Origin: Chloroflexota bacterium
GTDB lineage: Bacteria > Chloroflexota > Anaerolineae > J102
Direction: 5' to 3'
Length of the DNA: 10,032 bases
NCBI GenBank assembly: GCA_003353825.1
Contig: PIVW01000194.1
Coordinates: 1 to 10,032 of the forward strand
Shown: in pieces, positions 1-8,100 of the stretch
Numbering within the stretch: position 1 is the first letter of the stretch
How the letters are laid out: every line of letters begins with the position of its first letter
Notes under the pieces: generated by a model
Seen by the model: only the letters and a program-made list of their open reading frames with translations
Databases searched by the model: none
Told to the model about the DNA's origin: nothing
Translations under genes and position numbers: made by a program

Positions 1-34
1 AGGGAAAGAAATCAAAAAAGAGGACGTGTATAGT

Positions 35-51
35 GGAGGGGTCGAAACGAC
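35..51 (+). promoter_or_regulatory. Shine-Dalgarno plus small hairpin before the aldolase start
   Basis: A GGAGGGG purine run (35-41) lies 19 bases before the ATG at 61, which is farther than usual. Between them GTCG (41-44), AAA (45-47) and CGAC (48-51) can form a 4-bp stem with a 3-base loop. If folded, it would bring the ribosome-binding run to a normal effective distance. The reading frame is closed upstream by TAG at 31-33, and no other in-frame start lies between 34 and 61. The pairing is seen in the sequence; its role is inferred. Confidence 0.35.
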
Positions 52-60
52 GTCTTTGAG

Positions 61-882
61 ATGCGTTCTCAGAATAGCAGTCTTGCATGGCTGGCACGCG
101 GGTGTGACCGACGTTTCCACCGCATTTTTCGACCCGGTGGCCGAGCACTAATTGTGGCCCTGGATCACGGCCTGATCGATGGCCCGGCCAGAGGTCTTGA
201 AAATCCCGCCAAGGTGCTGGCTCAAATCGTTGCCGGTGAGGCAGACGCTATCCTCACCAGCTACGGAGTCGCCACCCGTTTTGCTCGAGAGATCTCTCCT
301 TTGGGATTGATCCTTCGCCTGGATGGCGGGGGGACAAAACTGGGTAACATGGGGCCGGGCTCGCAATTCTACACCATCGAAGATGCCCTCCGTTTGGGCG
401 CAGATTCCGTGGCTGTCTCGGCCTTCCCGGGTGCAGCGGAAGAAGAAGAGACATTGCATACGCTGGCGACGGTGGTTGGTCAGGCTCATAGGTGGGGTCT
501 CCCCGTGATGGGCGAGATGGTACCGGGCGGATTCGACAACGCCCCCGAATATCGCACCGCCGAGAGCATCGCCATTTCCGCCCGAGTGGCGGCCGAGTTG
601 GGCGCCGACTGGGTGAAAATCCCCTATGCCCAGGGATTTGAGCGCGTTACCAGCACCTGCTACGTTCCCGCTGTCATGCTGGGCGGAGCCAAAAAGGGCG
701 ATGAGCGTGGCATGCTGTCCACCATCCGCACAGCCCTAGATGCCGGCGCCAAAGGCGTTGCCATTGGCCGTAACATCTTCCAGGCAGATGATCCGAGAGC
801 GATGACCGCGGCCATTGCTTCACTCATTCATGAGGACGCTACGGTAGACCAGGCCGTTGCCATCTTGAAGACAGGCTGGTAA
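61..882 (+). CDS. DhnA/LacD-type class I (Schiff-base) aldolase
   Basis: A cytosolic TIM-barrel aldolase of 273 residues, close to the usual ~260-270 for the DhnA class I fructose-bisphosphate aldolase/DeoC/LacD family, which also includes LsrF and the archaeal ADH-synthase-like enzymes. Family marks visible: ALDHG at 33-37 (Asp35, His36) on the first strand; GADWVKIPY at 181-189, with Lys186 in the position of the Schiff-base lysine; the phosphate-binding stretches LGGAKKG (207-213) and [10 protein letters not shown] (232-241). The core starts at about residue 22 ([16 protein letters not shown]). The ATG at 61 is the only in-frame start after the upstream stop. The true substrate (fructose-1,6-bisphosphate, another sugar or keto-phosphate, or a 2-deoxy/dideoxy sugar precursor) cannot be told from the sequence. 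It is followed by a 470-bp gene-free gap, so it is probably not in one transcript with the hydroxylase genes downstream. It may be the last gene of an operon beginning outside the window. The family call is secure; the specific reaction is not. Confidence 0.9.
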   Translation: MRSQNSSLAWLARGCDRRFHRIFRPGGRALIVALDHGLIDGPARGLENPAKVLAQIVAGEADAILTSYGVATRFAREISPLGLILRLDGGGTKLGNMGPGSQFYTIEDALRLGADSVAVSAFPGAAEEEETLHTLATVVGQAHRWGLPVMGEMVPGGFDNAPEYRTAESIAISARVAAELGADWVKIPYAQGFERVTSTCYVPAVMLGGAKKGDERGMLSTIRTALDAGAKGVAIGRNIFQADDPRAMTAAIASLIHEDATVDQAVAILKTGW

Positions 883-984
883 ACTTACCGAGTTAAATCA
901 ATTCACCTAGCGATATACCTTCGGCCAATTCTACTGTCCCAACACTTTTGAGCCGAAGCCCTCTTCAGATTCATGTCTATGACA

Positions 985-995
985 TAAGGAGGTGA
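985..995 (+). promoter_or_regulatory. Orphan perfect Shine-Dalgarno sequence
   Basis: TAAGGAGGTGA is complementary along its full length to the usual 3' end of bacterial 16S rRNA. The nearest start codons lead nowhere: TTG at 1007 and ATG at 1010 run into TGA within a few codons (ATG TTC AGA TGA), and the ATG at 1018 encodes 12 residues. It may mark the start of a decayed gene or be chance. The complementarity is seen in the sequence; any function is inferred. Confidence 0.3.
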
Positions 996-1091
996 AAAAG
1001 CATATATTGATGTTCAGATGATGATTTTGACTTTTTTCCAGACTTTCCGCTGGTAAATACGCCTGCGGATTCAAAATCTTTTTCTGGAAGA

Positions 1092-1266
1092 TTATACCAC
1101 TATGTCCGGTCTTGGACAGCCATGCGCCAACAAGGTCACTACCTGCGTCACGATGGCCTCATCCTTCAGTTTCGACAGCTTCAGCAACCTGATATTTCAC
1201 GCCATGCGCCAACAAGGTCACTACCTGCGTCACGATGGCCTCATCGGTTCGCAATCCGTGAAACAT
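1092..1266 (-). pseudogene. Remnant of a transposase N-terminal (HTH) region, partly duplicated
   Basis: On the minus strand the frame 1196-1092 reads ...LKDEAIVTQVVTLLAHGCPRPDIVV and then TAA. It resembles the opening 'VTxVVTLLAHGCPxxAIVxAFG' segment of a family of HTH-containing transposases that I recall from cyanobacteria and Chloroflexota. Nothing of the rest (HTH completion, catalytic domain) is recognisable after the stop. The same 15 residues DEAIVTQVVTLLAHG recur in a second fragment at 1266-1159 (35 codons, ATG to TGA), because the 45 bp encoding them are duplicated exactly. I read this as a decayed insertion-sequence scar. The family assignment is from memory of the motif and is moderate at best. 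Confidence 0.45.
1119..1245. repeat. Exact 45-bp direct repeat with a 37-bp spacer
   Basis: Positions 1119-1163 and 1201-1245 are identical over 45 bases (starting GCCATGCGCCAACAAGG, ending GATGGCCTCATC) and differ immediately on both sides. The 37 bases between them (1164-1200) are unique. Only two copies are present. The repeat corresponds to the conserved DEAIVTQVVTLLAHG coding segment of the transposase-like fragment on the minus strand. This suggests either a local partial duplication or the juxtaposition of two related element ends. Confidence 0.9.
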
Positions 1267-1340
1267 CTCGCGTAGTAATTTTTGCGCTACTGCCTAAAAA
1301 AGATTTTTCATCTAAACTATACATAAACCAATACCGTTCG

Positions 1341-1346
1341 AAGGAG
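1341..1346 (+). promoter_or_regulatory. Ribosome-binding site setting the FAD-subunit start at 1353
   Basis: AAGGAG lies six bases before the ATG at 1353. This spacing, and the fact that family similarity starts at the very next residues (MTLIKSYHRPQSVGAAVELL), select this start over the in-frame ATG at 1122. Confidence 0.8.
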
Positions 1347-1352
1347 CATGCT

Positions 1353-2093
1353 ATGACACTAATCAAATCTTATCACCGTCCGCAAAGCGTGGGAGCAGCT
1401 GTCGAGTTGCTGGCTCGCCCCGGTGTAACTATGGCGGTAGTTGCGGGGGGGACGTATATCAACGCATACAAAGCGGAAGAGGTAGATGAAGTTGTTGATT
1501 TGCAGGCGGCTGGTTTGGACTACGCCAATTATGATGATGATCGCCTAACGATGGGGGCGATGACTCGTCTCCAGGCTATCGTCGATTCGGAGGACGCGCC
1601 TGAATTACTGCGCGACACCGCCCAGCGTGAGGGCGCCAACACCTTTCGCAATCAAGCCACATTAGGTGGTGTCGTGGTGAGCGCCGATCCTGAAAGTGAG
1701 TTGCTCGCCGCACTGCTGGTATTCGAGGCAGATGTTCGAATGCAGAACAGCGGTGGAGCCAGTACCGTGGCATTGTCAGATTTCCTGGCAGATATCGCCG
1801 GCTCACTGGCGGGCGGCATCATCACAGAGATATCGGTAGCAACGGGCGGAACCACTGCTGCTGACAGAGTGGCTCGCACACCGGCAGACAGACCTATCGT
1901 CGCCGCTGTGGCCCGCAAGAAGGATGCTGGGCAGATCCTCTTAGCCCTCTGCGGAGTCGCAGACTCGCCCACCCTCATCGATCCCGACCAGGTAGTCTCG
2001 CTCAACCCGCCTGCCGATTTTAGAGGTAGTAGCAAGTATCGCCGAGAGATGGCAACCCTACTCGCCGCCCGTGTCCTTGAAAAACTCAGCTGA
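1353..2093 (+). CDS. Molybdenum hydroxylase FAD-binding subunit (YgfM/CoxM-like)
   Basis: A 246-residue protein of the CoxM/XdhB flavoprotein family, shorter than the usual ~280-290 and close to E. coli YgfM (about 259, from memory). N-terminal FAD-binding domain: VVAGGTYINAYK (29-40) stands where the family has an AGGTxLL-type pyrophosphate loop, and FRNQATLGGVVVSAD (98-112) stands where it has RNxxTIGGNLAxAxP. The C-terminal CO-dehydrogenase-flavoprotein-C domain covers about 135-245 and ends in the typical SSKYRREMATLLAARVLEKL. Both flavin loops deviate: no Asn-Leu follows the second GG. FAD binding is therefore likely but not certain. The partner is the fused Fe-S-type/molybdopterin protein that starts 78 bases downstream on the same strand, the same gene order as ygfM-xdhD. 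In canonical enzymes this subunit takes electrons from the [2Fe-2S] clusters to FAD. The cluster cysteines of the partner are missing, so its electron route is unclear. The substrate is unknown. Confidence 0.85.
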   Translation: MTLIKSYHRPQSVGAAVELLARPGVTMAVVAGGTYINAYKAEEVDEVVDLQAAGLDYANYDDDRLTMGAMTRLQAIVDSEDAPELLRDTAQREGANTFRNQATLGGVVVSADPESELLAALLVFEADVRMQNSGGASTVALSDFLADIAGSLAGGIITEISVATGGTTAADRVARTPADRPIVAAVARKKDAGQILLALCGVADSPTLIDPDQVVSLNPPADFRGSSKYRREMATLLAARVLEKLS

Positions 2094-2158
2094 AATTAGT
2101 TGATTAGCGATTTGAGGTTGGCTGAACAGTGTCCATCTCCAGTCCCCAGTCTCACTTG

Positions 2159-2164
2159 TGAGGT
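2159..2164 (+). promoter_or_regulatory. Ribosome-binding site setting the hydroxylase start at 2172
   Basis: TGAGGT lies seven bases before the ATG at 2172, and the ferredoxin-like fold begins at once with MQINITINGI. The frame is open upstream to a TTG at 2100, but those 24 codons match nothing in the family. Confidence 0.7.
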
Positions 2165-2171
2165 ATCGAAT

Positions 2172-5100
2172 ATGCAAATCAATATAACAATCAACGGCAT
2201 CGACAAAACCATCACCTGCCAACCCCACGAGAACCTGCGCGTTGTATTACGACGTGAAGGCTATTTTAGCGTGCGTTACGGCTCCGACACCGGCGAGACT
2301 GGCGCCGCAGCCATTTTGCTTGACGGCAAGCTGGTCAGCGCCGATGTGATTCTGGCCGCACAAGCCGATGGACACAGCGTCGAAACGGTCGAGGGTCTAT
2401 CGCAAGGAACTCAACTACACCCGATTCAGGAAGCGTTTATGCGCACCGGCGCCATTCAGTCAGGCTATGCTACGCCGGCCACCATTTTGGCAGCCAAAGC
2501 TTTGATCGAGCAGAACGCAGATCCATCCGAAGCTGAAGTGCGGGATGCGATCTCTGGCATTCTCGACCGTGAGACAGGCTACGCCAAGCCTGTGCAGGCC
2601 ATTTTGGAAGCGGCCGCCATCATGCGAGGGGAAAAACCTACACCTATCGAACCCAAGGTGATGACGCCTATCGTCCTGCCCGGCGGGGATATGGATGACT
2701 GGTCGGGTGGCGGTGGTGAATCGACTGATCCCACACCGGAGTTCCGGGGCGGTGCAGGCGCCGATGTGCGGACGGTGCGACAGGCATTGCCCAAATTCGT
2801 CGTGGCCCCGCAAGCCCGAGACCTGAAAGTGGTGGGCAAGCCCGAGGTCAAAGTAGACGCCCTTAAATTGGCCAAGGGCAATCCCGCCTTTGTCGATGAT
2901 TTCGAAATGCGTGGCATGCTCCACGGCAAACTGCTGACCAGCCCCCACGCCCACGCCCACATCGTCGATATCGACGACAGTGAGGCGCTGGCCCTGCCGG
3001 GCGTGCATGCCGTCATCCACTACAAAAATATCCAACGCATTCGCTATGGCTCAGGTGGGCAATCTTATCCCAACCCCAAACCCTGGGATCAGGTCAGCTT
3101 CGACAACAAAGTTCGGCATGTGGGCGATCGGGTCGCGGCCGTCGCGGCCGAAACTCCAGAATTGGCCGAGGAGGCGATCAAGCGCATCAAGGTCACTTAC
3201 GACGTGCTTCCCGCCGTCTTTGACGAAAATGAGGCAATCAAAGAGGGCGCGCCCGTCATCCACGATGAGCCAGACATGGAAGATGCCTACGATGCCGAAC
3301 ATAACATCAGCCACTTCATCCATGCCACCGTGGGCGATGTCGAGCAAGGCTTCGAAGCGGCGGACATGGTCTTTGAAGATACCTATCGTGTCCATCAAGT
3401 GCAGCCAACGCCTATCGAGACACACATCTGCATCGGCTACTGGGATCCAGACGAACGCCTGGTATTGCGTAGCTCGACCCAAGTGCCCTTCCACGCCCGC
3501 CGTATGGTCGCCCCCCTGTTGGGTCTGCCGGTCAGGCGCATCCGTGTGATCAAACCCCGTATCGGCGGTGGCTTCGGCGCCAAACAGGAGATGCTGGTCG
3601 AGGACATCGTCGGACACCTGGTCATTGCCAGCGGTAAGCCTGTCAAACTGGAGTTGAACCGGGCCGAAGAATTTATGTCAAGTCGCACCCGCCATCCCCA
3701 GACCATCACCTTCAAGACAGGCGTCAACAAAGATGGCACACTGGTCTCGCAAAAGATGAGTGTGATCGGTAATACCGGTGCTTATGGTACGCATGGATTG
3801 ACCGTGCAAACAGTGACCGGAAAGCGCGGCCTGAGCACTTATAACTGCCCCAATAAGGAATTCGAATGCTGGGTGGCGTATACCAACATCCCCGTGCCCG
3901 GCGCCTATCGTGGCTATGGCGCACCACAGGCGCTCTTTGCCCTCGAAAGCCACATGGAAGAGATCGCTGAAGCGCTGGGCATGGATGCTCTGAAATTCAA
4001 GGGCAAGAACTGGGTCAAAGTCGGCGATCCCATGGATATCACCCCGCAATTGGGTGAAGGTGAAGCCGATGTATCAGCCTTACCCCTTGTCACTACCAGT
4101 GGCCTGAGCGAATGTGTTGCCCAGGGCATGCATGGCATTGGCTGGAACAGAAGAGAGGATGCTAGTTGGATTGCGCCACCTGATCGGCCCAACATCCGTC
4201 GGGGTATTGGCATGGCCGTGTGCATGCATGGTTCCGCCATTCCCGGCCTCGACATGGGAGCGGCCAGCATCAAGATCAATGATGACGGCTCCTTCAATCT
4301 TCTGGTCGGCGCCACCGATTTAGGTACGGGCTCAGATACAGTGCTCTCGCAGATCGCTGCCGAGGTCTTGGGTGTTCCCCTGGCAGATATAGTCATTTAC
4401 TCGAGCGATACCGATTTCACTCCCTTTGACACGGGTGCTTACGCTTCCAGTACGACCTATATCTCGGGAACAGCGGTGAAAAAAGCGGCTGAGGAGTTAC
4501 GCGAACAGATCAAAGAGCGCGCCGGTCTGCTCATGGGTTTGCAGGATTGGTCGGAGATCGTGCTGCGCGATCAGCGCGCTTTCGCCCCCAACGGCAACTC
4601 GGTTTCGCTGGCAGAGATTGCCTTGCACTCGCTGCATCAGGATCAACAGCGCCAGCTTATGGCCACAGCATCATATGTCTCACCTGATTCGCCGCCGCCT
4701 TTTGCGGGCCAGTTCGTCGAGATCGAGCTGGATATAGAAACCGGACAAGTTACGGTGAAGAAGCTGGCCATGGCCGTGGATTGTGGTGTCGCCATCAACC
4801 CCATTACAGCCAGCGGACAGGTGGAAGGTGGTATGACACAAGCTTTGGGCTATGCCCACTGTGAAGAGATGGCCTACGATGATGATGGTCGCATGGTCAA
4901 CCCCGCCTTCGGCCCATACAAAATCTATCGCGCCGACGAGATGCCCGAACTGGATGTCACCCTTGTACAAACAATCGAGCCCAGCGGGCCGTTCGGAGCT
5001 AAGGCCATAGCCGAGATACCAAAAGATGGTGTGGCCCCGGCCATCGGTAGTGCCATCTTCAACGCCACCGGCGTACGCATCCGCCAGATACCCTTTACGC

Positions 5101-5189
5101 CGGAGCGGGTGTGGCGGGCGTTGCGGGAGGCAGAGGAAGCGCACTTTCTCGCCCTAAGTGACATCAAAAAGCACGGTGATAGCTCATGA
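2172..5189 (+). CDS. XdhD-like molybdenum hydroxylase, fused Fe-S-type and molybdopterin-binding subunit
   Basis: A 1005-residue member of the xanthine dehydrogenase/aldehyde oxidase family. Residues 1-75 form a plant-ferredoxin-like [2Fe-2S] domain, 80-152 the second (four-helix) [2Fe-2S] domain, then a Gly/Pro-rich linker (~153-215). The a/b-hammerhead substrate domain follows (~219-350), then the two molybdopterin-binding domains (~380-985). All eight expected Cys ligands are replaced: Ser38, Thr43, Ala46, Ala57 in the first domain; Ser97, Ala100, Asp132, Glu134 in the second. The flanking family pattern (LLDG, HPIQEAF, GAIQSGYATP, DAISG, TGY) is intact. Molybdenum-site motifs are kept: GGGFGAK (465-471), AYRGYGAPQ (578-586, with Arg580), DCGVAINP (870-877), and GAKAIAE with Glu948 in the catalytic position. 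The best named match from memory is E. coli XdhD (fused, Cys-free at the same sites, sharing PxETHIC and RHVGDRVAAV blocks), grouped by others with putative selenium-dependent hydroxylases. The substrate is unknown. It acts in the cytosol (no signal peptide), probably with the FAD subunit just upstream. Its stop codon overlaps the next start (ATGA). Confidence 0.9.
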   Translation: MQINITINGIDKTITCQPHENLRVVLRREGYFSVRYGSDTGETGAAAILLDGKLVSADVILAAQADGHSVETVEGLSQGTQLHPIQEAFMRTGAIQSGYATPATILAAKALIEQNADPSEAEVRDAISGILDRETGYAKPVQAILEAAAIMRGEKPTPIEPKVMTPIVLPGGDMDDWSGGGGESTDPTPEFRGGAGADVRTVRQALPKFVVAPQARDLKVVGKPEVKVDALKLAKGNPAFVDDFEMRGMLHGKLLTSPHAHAHIVDIDDSEALALPGVHAVIHYKNIQRIRYGSGGQSYPNPKPWDQVSFDNKVRHVGDRVAAVAAETPELAEEAIKRIKVTYDVLPAVFDENEAIKEGAPVIHDEPDMEDAYDAEHNISHFIHATVGDVEQGFEAADMVFEDTYRVHQVQPTPIETHICIGYWDPDERLVLRSSTQVPFHARRMVAPLLGLPVRRIRVIKPRIGGGFGAKQEMLVEDIVGHLVIASGKPVKLELNRAEEFMSSRTRHPQTITFKTGVNKDGTLVSQKMSVIGNTGAYGTHGLTVQTVTGKRGLSTYNCPNKEFECWVAYTNIPVPGAYRGYGAPQALFALESHMEEIAEALGMDALKFKGKNWVKVGDPMDITPQLGEGEADVSALPLVTTSGLSECVAQGMHGIGWNRREDASWIAPPDRPNIRRGIGMAVCMHGSAIPGLDMGAASIKINDDGSFNLLVGATDLGTGSDTVLSQIAAEVLGVPLADIVIYSSDTDFTPFDTGAYASSTTYISGTAVKKAAEELREQIKERAGLLMGLQDWSEIVLRDQRAFAPNGNSVSLAEIALHSLHQDQQRQLMATASYVSPDSPPPFAGQFVEIELDIETGQVTVKKLAMAVDCGVAINPITASGQVEGGMTQALGYAHCEEMAYDDDGRMVNPAFGPYKIYRADEMPELDVTLVQTIEPSGPFGAKAIAEIPKDGVAPAIGSAIFNATGVRIRQIPFTPERVWRALREAEEAHFLALSDIKKHGDSS

Positions 5190-8100
5190 AACATATAATG
5201 ATCGTACTCGTTGCAACGCTGATTGGCATAGGTTTGATACTCGAAAGCAGCTCTGTGTCACTCGCCCAGGAACCAGAAAATACCTTGGCGGAACTGAAAC
5301 GCGACCCTTGGCAGGCCGGAACACTGCCGTACTTACCAAAACAACGTAGTCCTTCTGCCAGGTCAATCGAGGCGGTGATGGCGGAACGATTCGAAGCAAT
5401 CACCAGCAATGTACTTAGTTCTCGCACCCGCATTGTATACCAATCCTATGTTGCTGGCGGGTGGGGTATTAACTACGCCCACGGCAACGGCAATTATCCC
5501 ACGAGCATATCGAGATATGGCACAGACCTACGTCCTAACTTGAACAGTGACGCCACGCGGGTAGTCTTTGTATCTAATCGCACCGGAAGATTTGAAATCT
5601 ATTCGGTCAACACAGATCGGACAAACCTGGTTCAGCTGACGGACACAGACGAACTTGAATCTGACCCCATGTGGTCACCTGACGACAATAACATCGTCTA
5701 CCGGCGTCGTAGAGGATCAACTTGGACCCTCTACAAAATGGCAGCCGATGGATCAGGGCAGAAACAGCTCACTAGAGCATCTGGTGGAGAAAATGATATA
5801 CACCCTTCCTGGTCGCCTGACGGGCGTAAGATCGTATGGGTGCGAGCAAGGGATGATGGCACGGGCAAAATTTATATCATGAATGCTGATGGTAGTGGTC
5901 AACACGCCATATCTGAGCGATTACCCTACTTGCAATTTACTCGTTGGTCACCGGATGGCGAACACTTGGCATTCGACTTCGACGCCGACGGTGATGGTCT
6001 CAATGAGTTAGGTATCATGAAAGCTGATGGGACAGGAGACATATTGGTTTACGACCCAGGGCCAGGTCTCATCGATTTGTGGATGGGCAGTTGGTCACCA
6101 GAAGGTCAACATCTCATGTTTTCCATTGTTCTTTATGTCATCGACAGTAATCAACTCTACATTCAAGATAGCTCGATCGCTGCCTTATCGTTGGACACGG
6201 GAAAACTAACCCTCATTGAAGAAAACGAGATCGACATGTTACCAGATTGGGAGGCTTGGGATCTCCTCGAACCAGTCTCCAGCATGGAACCACTTGAGAC
6301 CATCTCTGCTAGCCCCATTCAGTTAATCTGGTCGGGTAAGGACCATGGACCAGCCGGCTTGTCAGGCTTCGACGTCCAGGTTCGAGATAGTGAGGACGGA
6401 ATATGGCAAGTGTGGCTCAAAGATAGCAACCTTACTTCTGCCGGGTACAAAGGCGTTGGTGGTCATTCGTACGATTTCCGTGTCCGAGCCGGGGATAAGG
6501 CTGGCAATGTTGAAGAATGGCGAACCTCACCGGATGCAGTCACGACTGTAGAGAATCTGCCACCGATATCAACCGTAAATAAATTGTCTCCGTTAACCCG
6601 CCTTAATTCGACGATGCTGCGATGGCAGAATTATGACCCAGGCGGATCGGGTGTGGAATACTCGGAAGCGCAACGAAGATTAGATGGCACAAATGAATGG
6701 CAAGCGTGGCGCTCCAACATGACTACGCCTTATGCATTTTTGCCGTCACCCGACGGCAATACCTATCACTATCGTGTGCGAAGTGTTGACAAGGCCAGCA
6801 ATACTGAAGCTTGGTCCGGAACAATTGGAGATACTTGGACGACACTCTATACGTGGGCAATATCATCAACTGTAACCGATGTGCGTGATAACAGTCTCAG
6901 TGAAGTTCAACTTGTAACTCAAGATGAGGTGGTTGCAAGCATTGATTTCGAGGGCACCAATAGTACCTATATCGTTTCAAAGAACCCAGAATACGAGACC
7001 ACATGGCAAGCAAACGACTATGGTGATCTTCCACTGACCCTATTCGATCTGCCACGTGATTACTGGGGCATAACTCAGGACAGCGAGATCACGGTTGCGT
7101 TGCCACCACCAGATAATATTTTTCAAGATTCGCACTTCGAAAATTCTGAGCCGGATACAGCCTGGAAGAAGGACGAGGGCTGGTGGCAGATCGAGTTGAA
7201 AGACTGGCATACCGGGCAACAAGCATTGGCGCTCGGCTGCCAGACCCCAGCTTTCAGCCCTGCCGAGGAGGCACCTGTCGGATCTCCGGCTTCAGCTTAT
7301 GAACCGACTAGTTTCTCAGATGCCGCTATCGATCAAGAGGGGCGCGTGCACGTCGTCTTTTCCAACCTAGTGCATGATGAACTAACGTACGTATACCGAA
7401 GTCAGGAAGGCGTGTGGTCCTCGCCCAAAGTACTTGCAAGACTTGACGGTGATAACCACGCATTTAGTCCAGCAGCGCGTATAGCGGTTGATGATATTGG
7501 TGCAGTGCATATTGTTTGGACTGTAGGCATTACCCCTTATCAGAGCCAGATACATTACCTCCGCCGTGCACCCAATGGCGAATGGGGAAACCAGGTCATA
7601 CTGCCTGGGACCAGCAGCAGGAACTATATATCTAATCTGAAGGTGGCCCCAAATGGACATGTCCACGTCGTATGGCATACATGGTTACGTGATGACGAGC
7701 ACACTTTCATACTCTATTATTCTGACAGCAGTCCCGGCAGTGATACATGGAGCGATCCCTATGTTGTCTTTTCACGTAGTCGTGGGGGTGGTGGAAATCC
7801 AGAAGCCCACCTTATTGCTGCTGAGGATGGAACCACACACATAGCATGGTTATCTCGTTCGTCCATGTACGGGTACAACGATATGGTATGGTACCGTCAA
7901 AGGCACCCAGATGGATGGTGGCGTGACAGTCGTGAGATATATAACAGCTATCAAGATCGGCTGCAGAACTTACAATTAGCCGTCGCCGAAAACAATGCTG
8001 GTATTCATCTGGCCTGGAATCGAACCGAAAATGGCTCAGCTGCATTTTATGCTCATTTACCATCCATTACTGGGAAAATAGACATAGTGACGTACAACCA

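Larger units (their letters stand above)
883..1352. other. 470-bp intergenic stretch, AT-rich, with relics
   Basis: No intact gene is supported here. The stretch holds an orphan consensus ribosome-binding sequence (985-995), a 7-bp inverted repeat CTTCGGC/GCCGAAG (919-925 and 952-958, 26-base loop, no T tract), a short AT-rich inverted repeat AATCTT/AAGATT (1075-1080 and 1088-1093), an exact 45-bp direct repeat, and a minus-strand transposase-like fragment. A start codon at 1122 opens a frame running into the FAD-subunit gene, but its first 77 codons resemble nothing and overlap the repeat. The promoter of the downstream hydroxylase genes must lie here or farther upstream; I see no convincing -35/-10 pair. 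Confidence 0.6.

Noticed and set aside
919..958. Inverted repeat CTTCGGC/GCCGAAG as a terminator of the aldolase gene
   Set aside because: The loop would be 26 bases long and no T tract follows the right arm.
1119..1245. Two 45-bp repeats separated by a 37-bp spacer, like a minimal CRISPR array
   Set aside because: There are only two copies, the repeat is long, no cas genes are near, and the repeat encodes a transposase-like segment (DEAIVTQVVTLLAHG) on the minus strand, which explains it better.
1122..1352. 77-codon N-terminal extension of the FAD subunit
   Set aside because: It is built from the 45-bp repeat region, shows no family similarity and lacks a good ribosome-binding site, while AAGGAG sits six bases before the ATG at 1353 where the family fold starts.
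2100..2171. TTG start at 2100 for the hydroxylase
   Set aside because: The 24 extra residues match nothing. The ATG at 2172 has a TGAGGT run at good spacing and begins the ferredoxin-like fold at once.
2460..3035. Long minus-strand open frames inside the hydroxylase gene
   Set aside because: They are antisense shadows in a GC-rich gene whose plus-strand product matches a known family over its full length.
3432..3600. Classification as a carbon monoxide dehydrogenase large subunit
   Set aside because: The CODH active-site loop carries a copper-binding Cys in AYRCSFR. Here the loop is AYRGYGAPQ (578-586), as in the xanthine dehydrogenase/XdhD branch.
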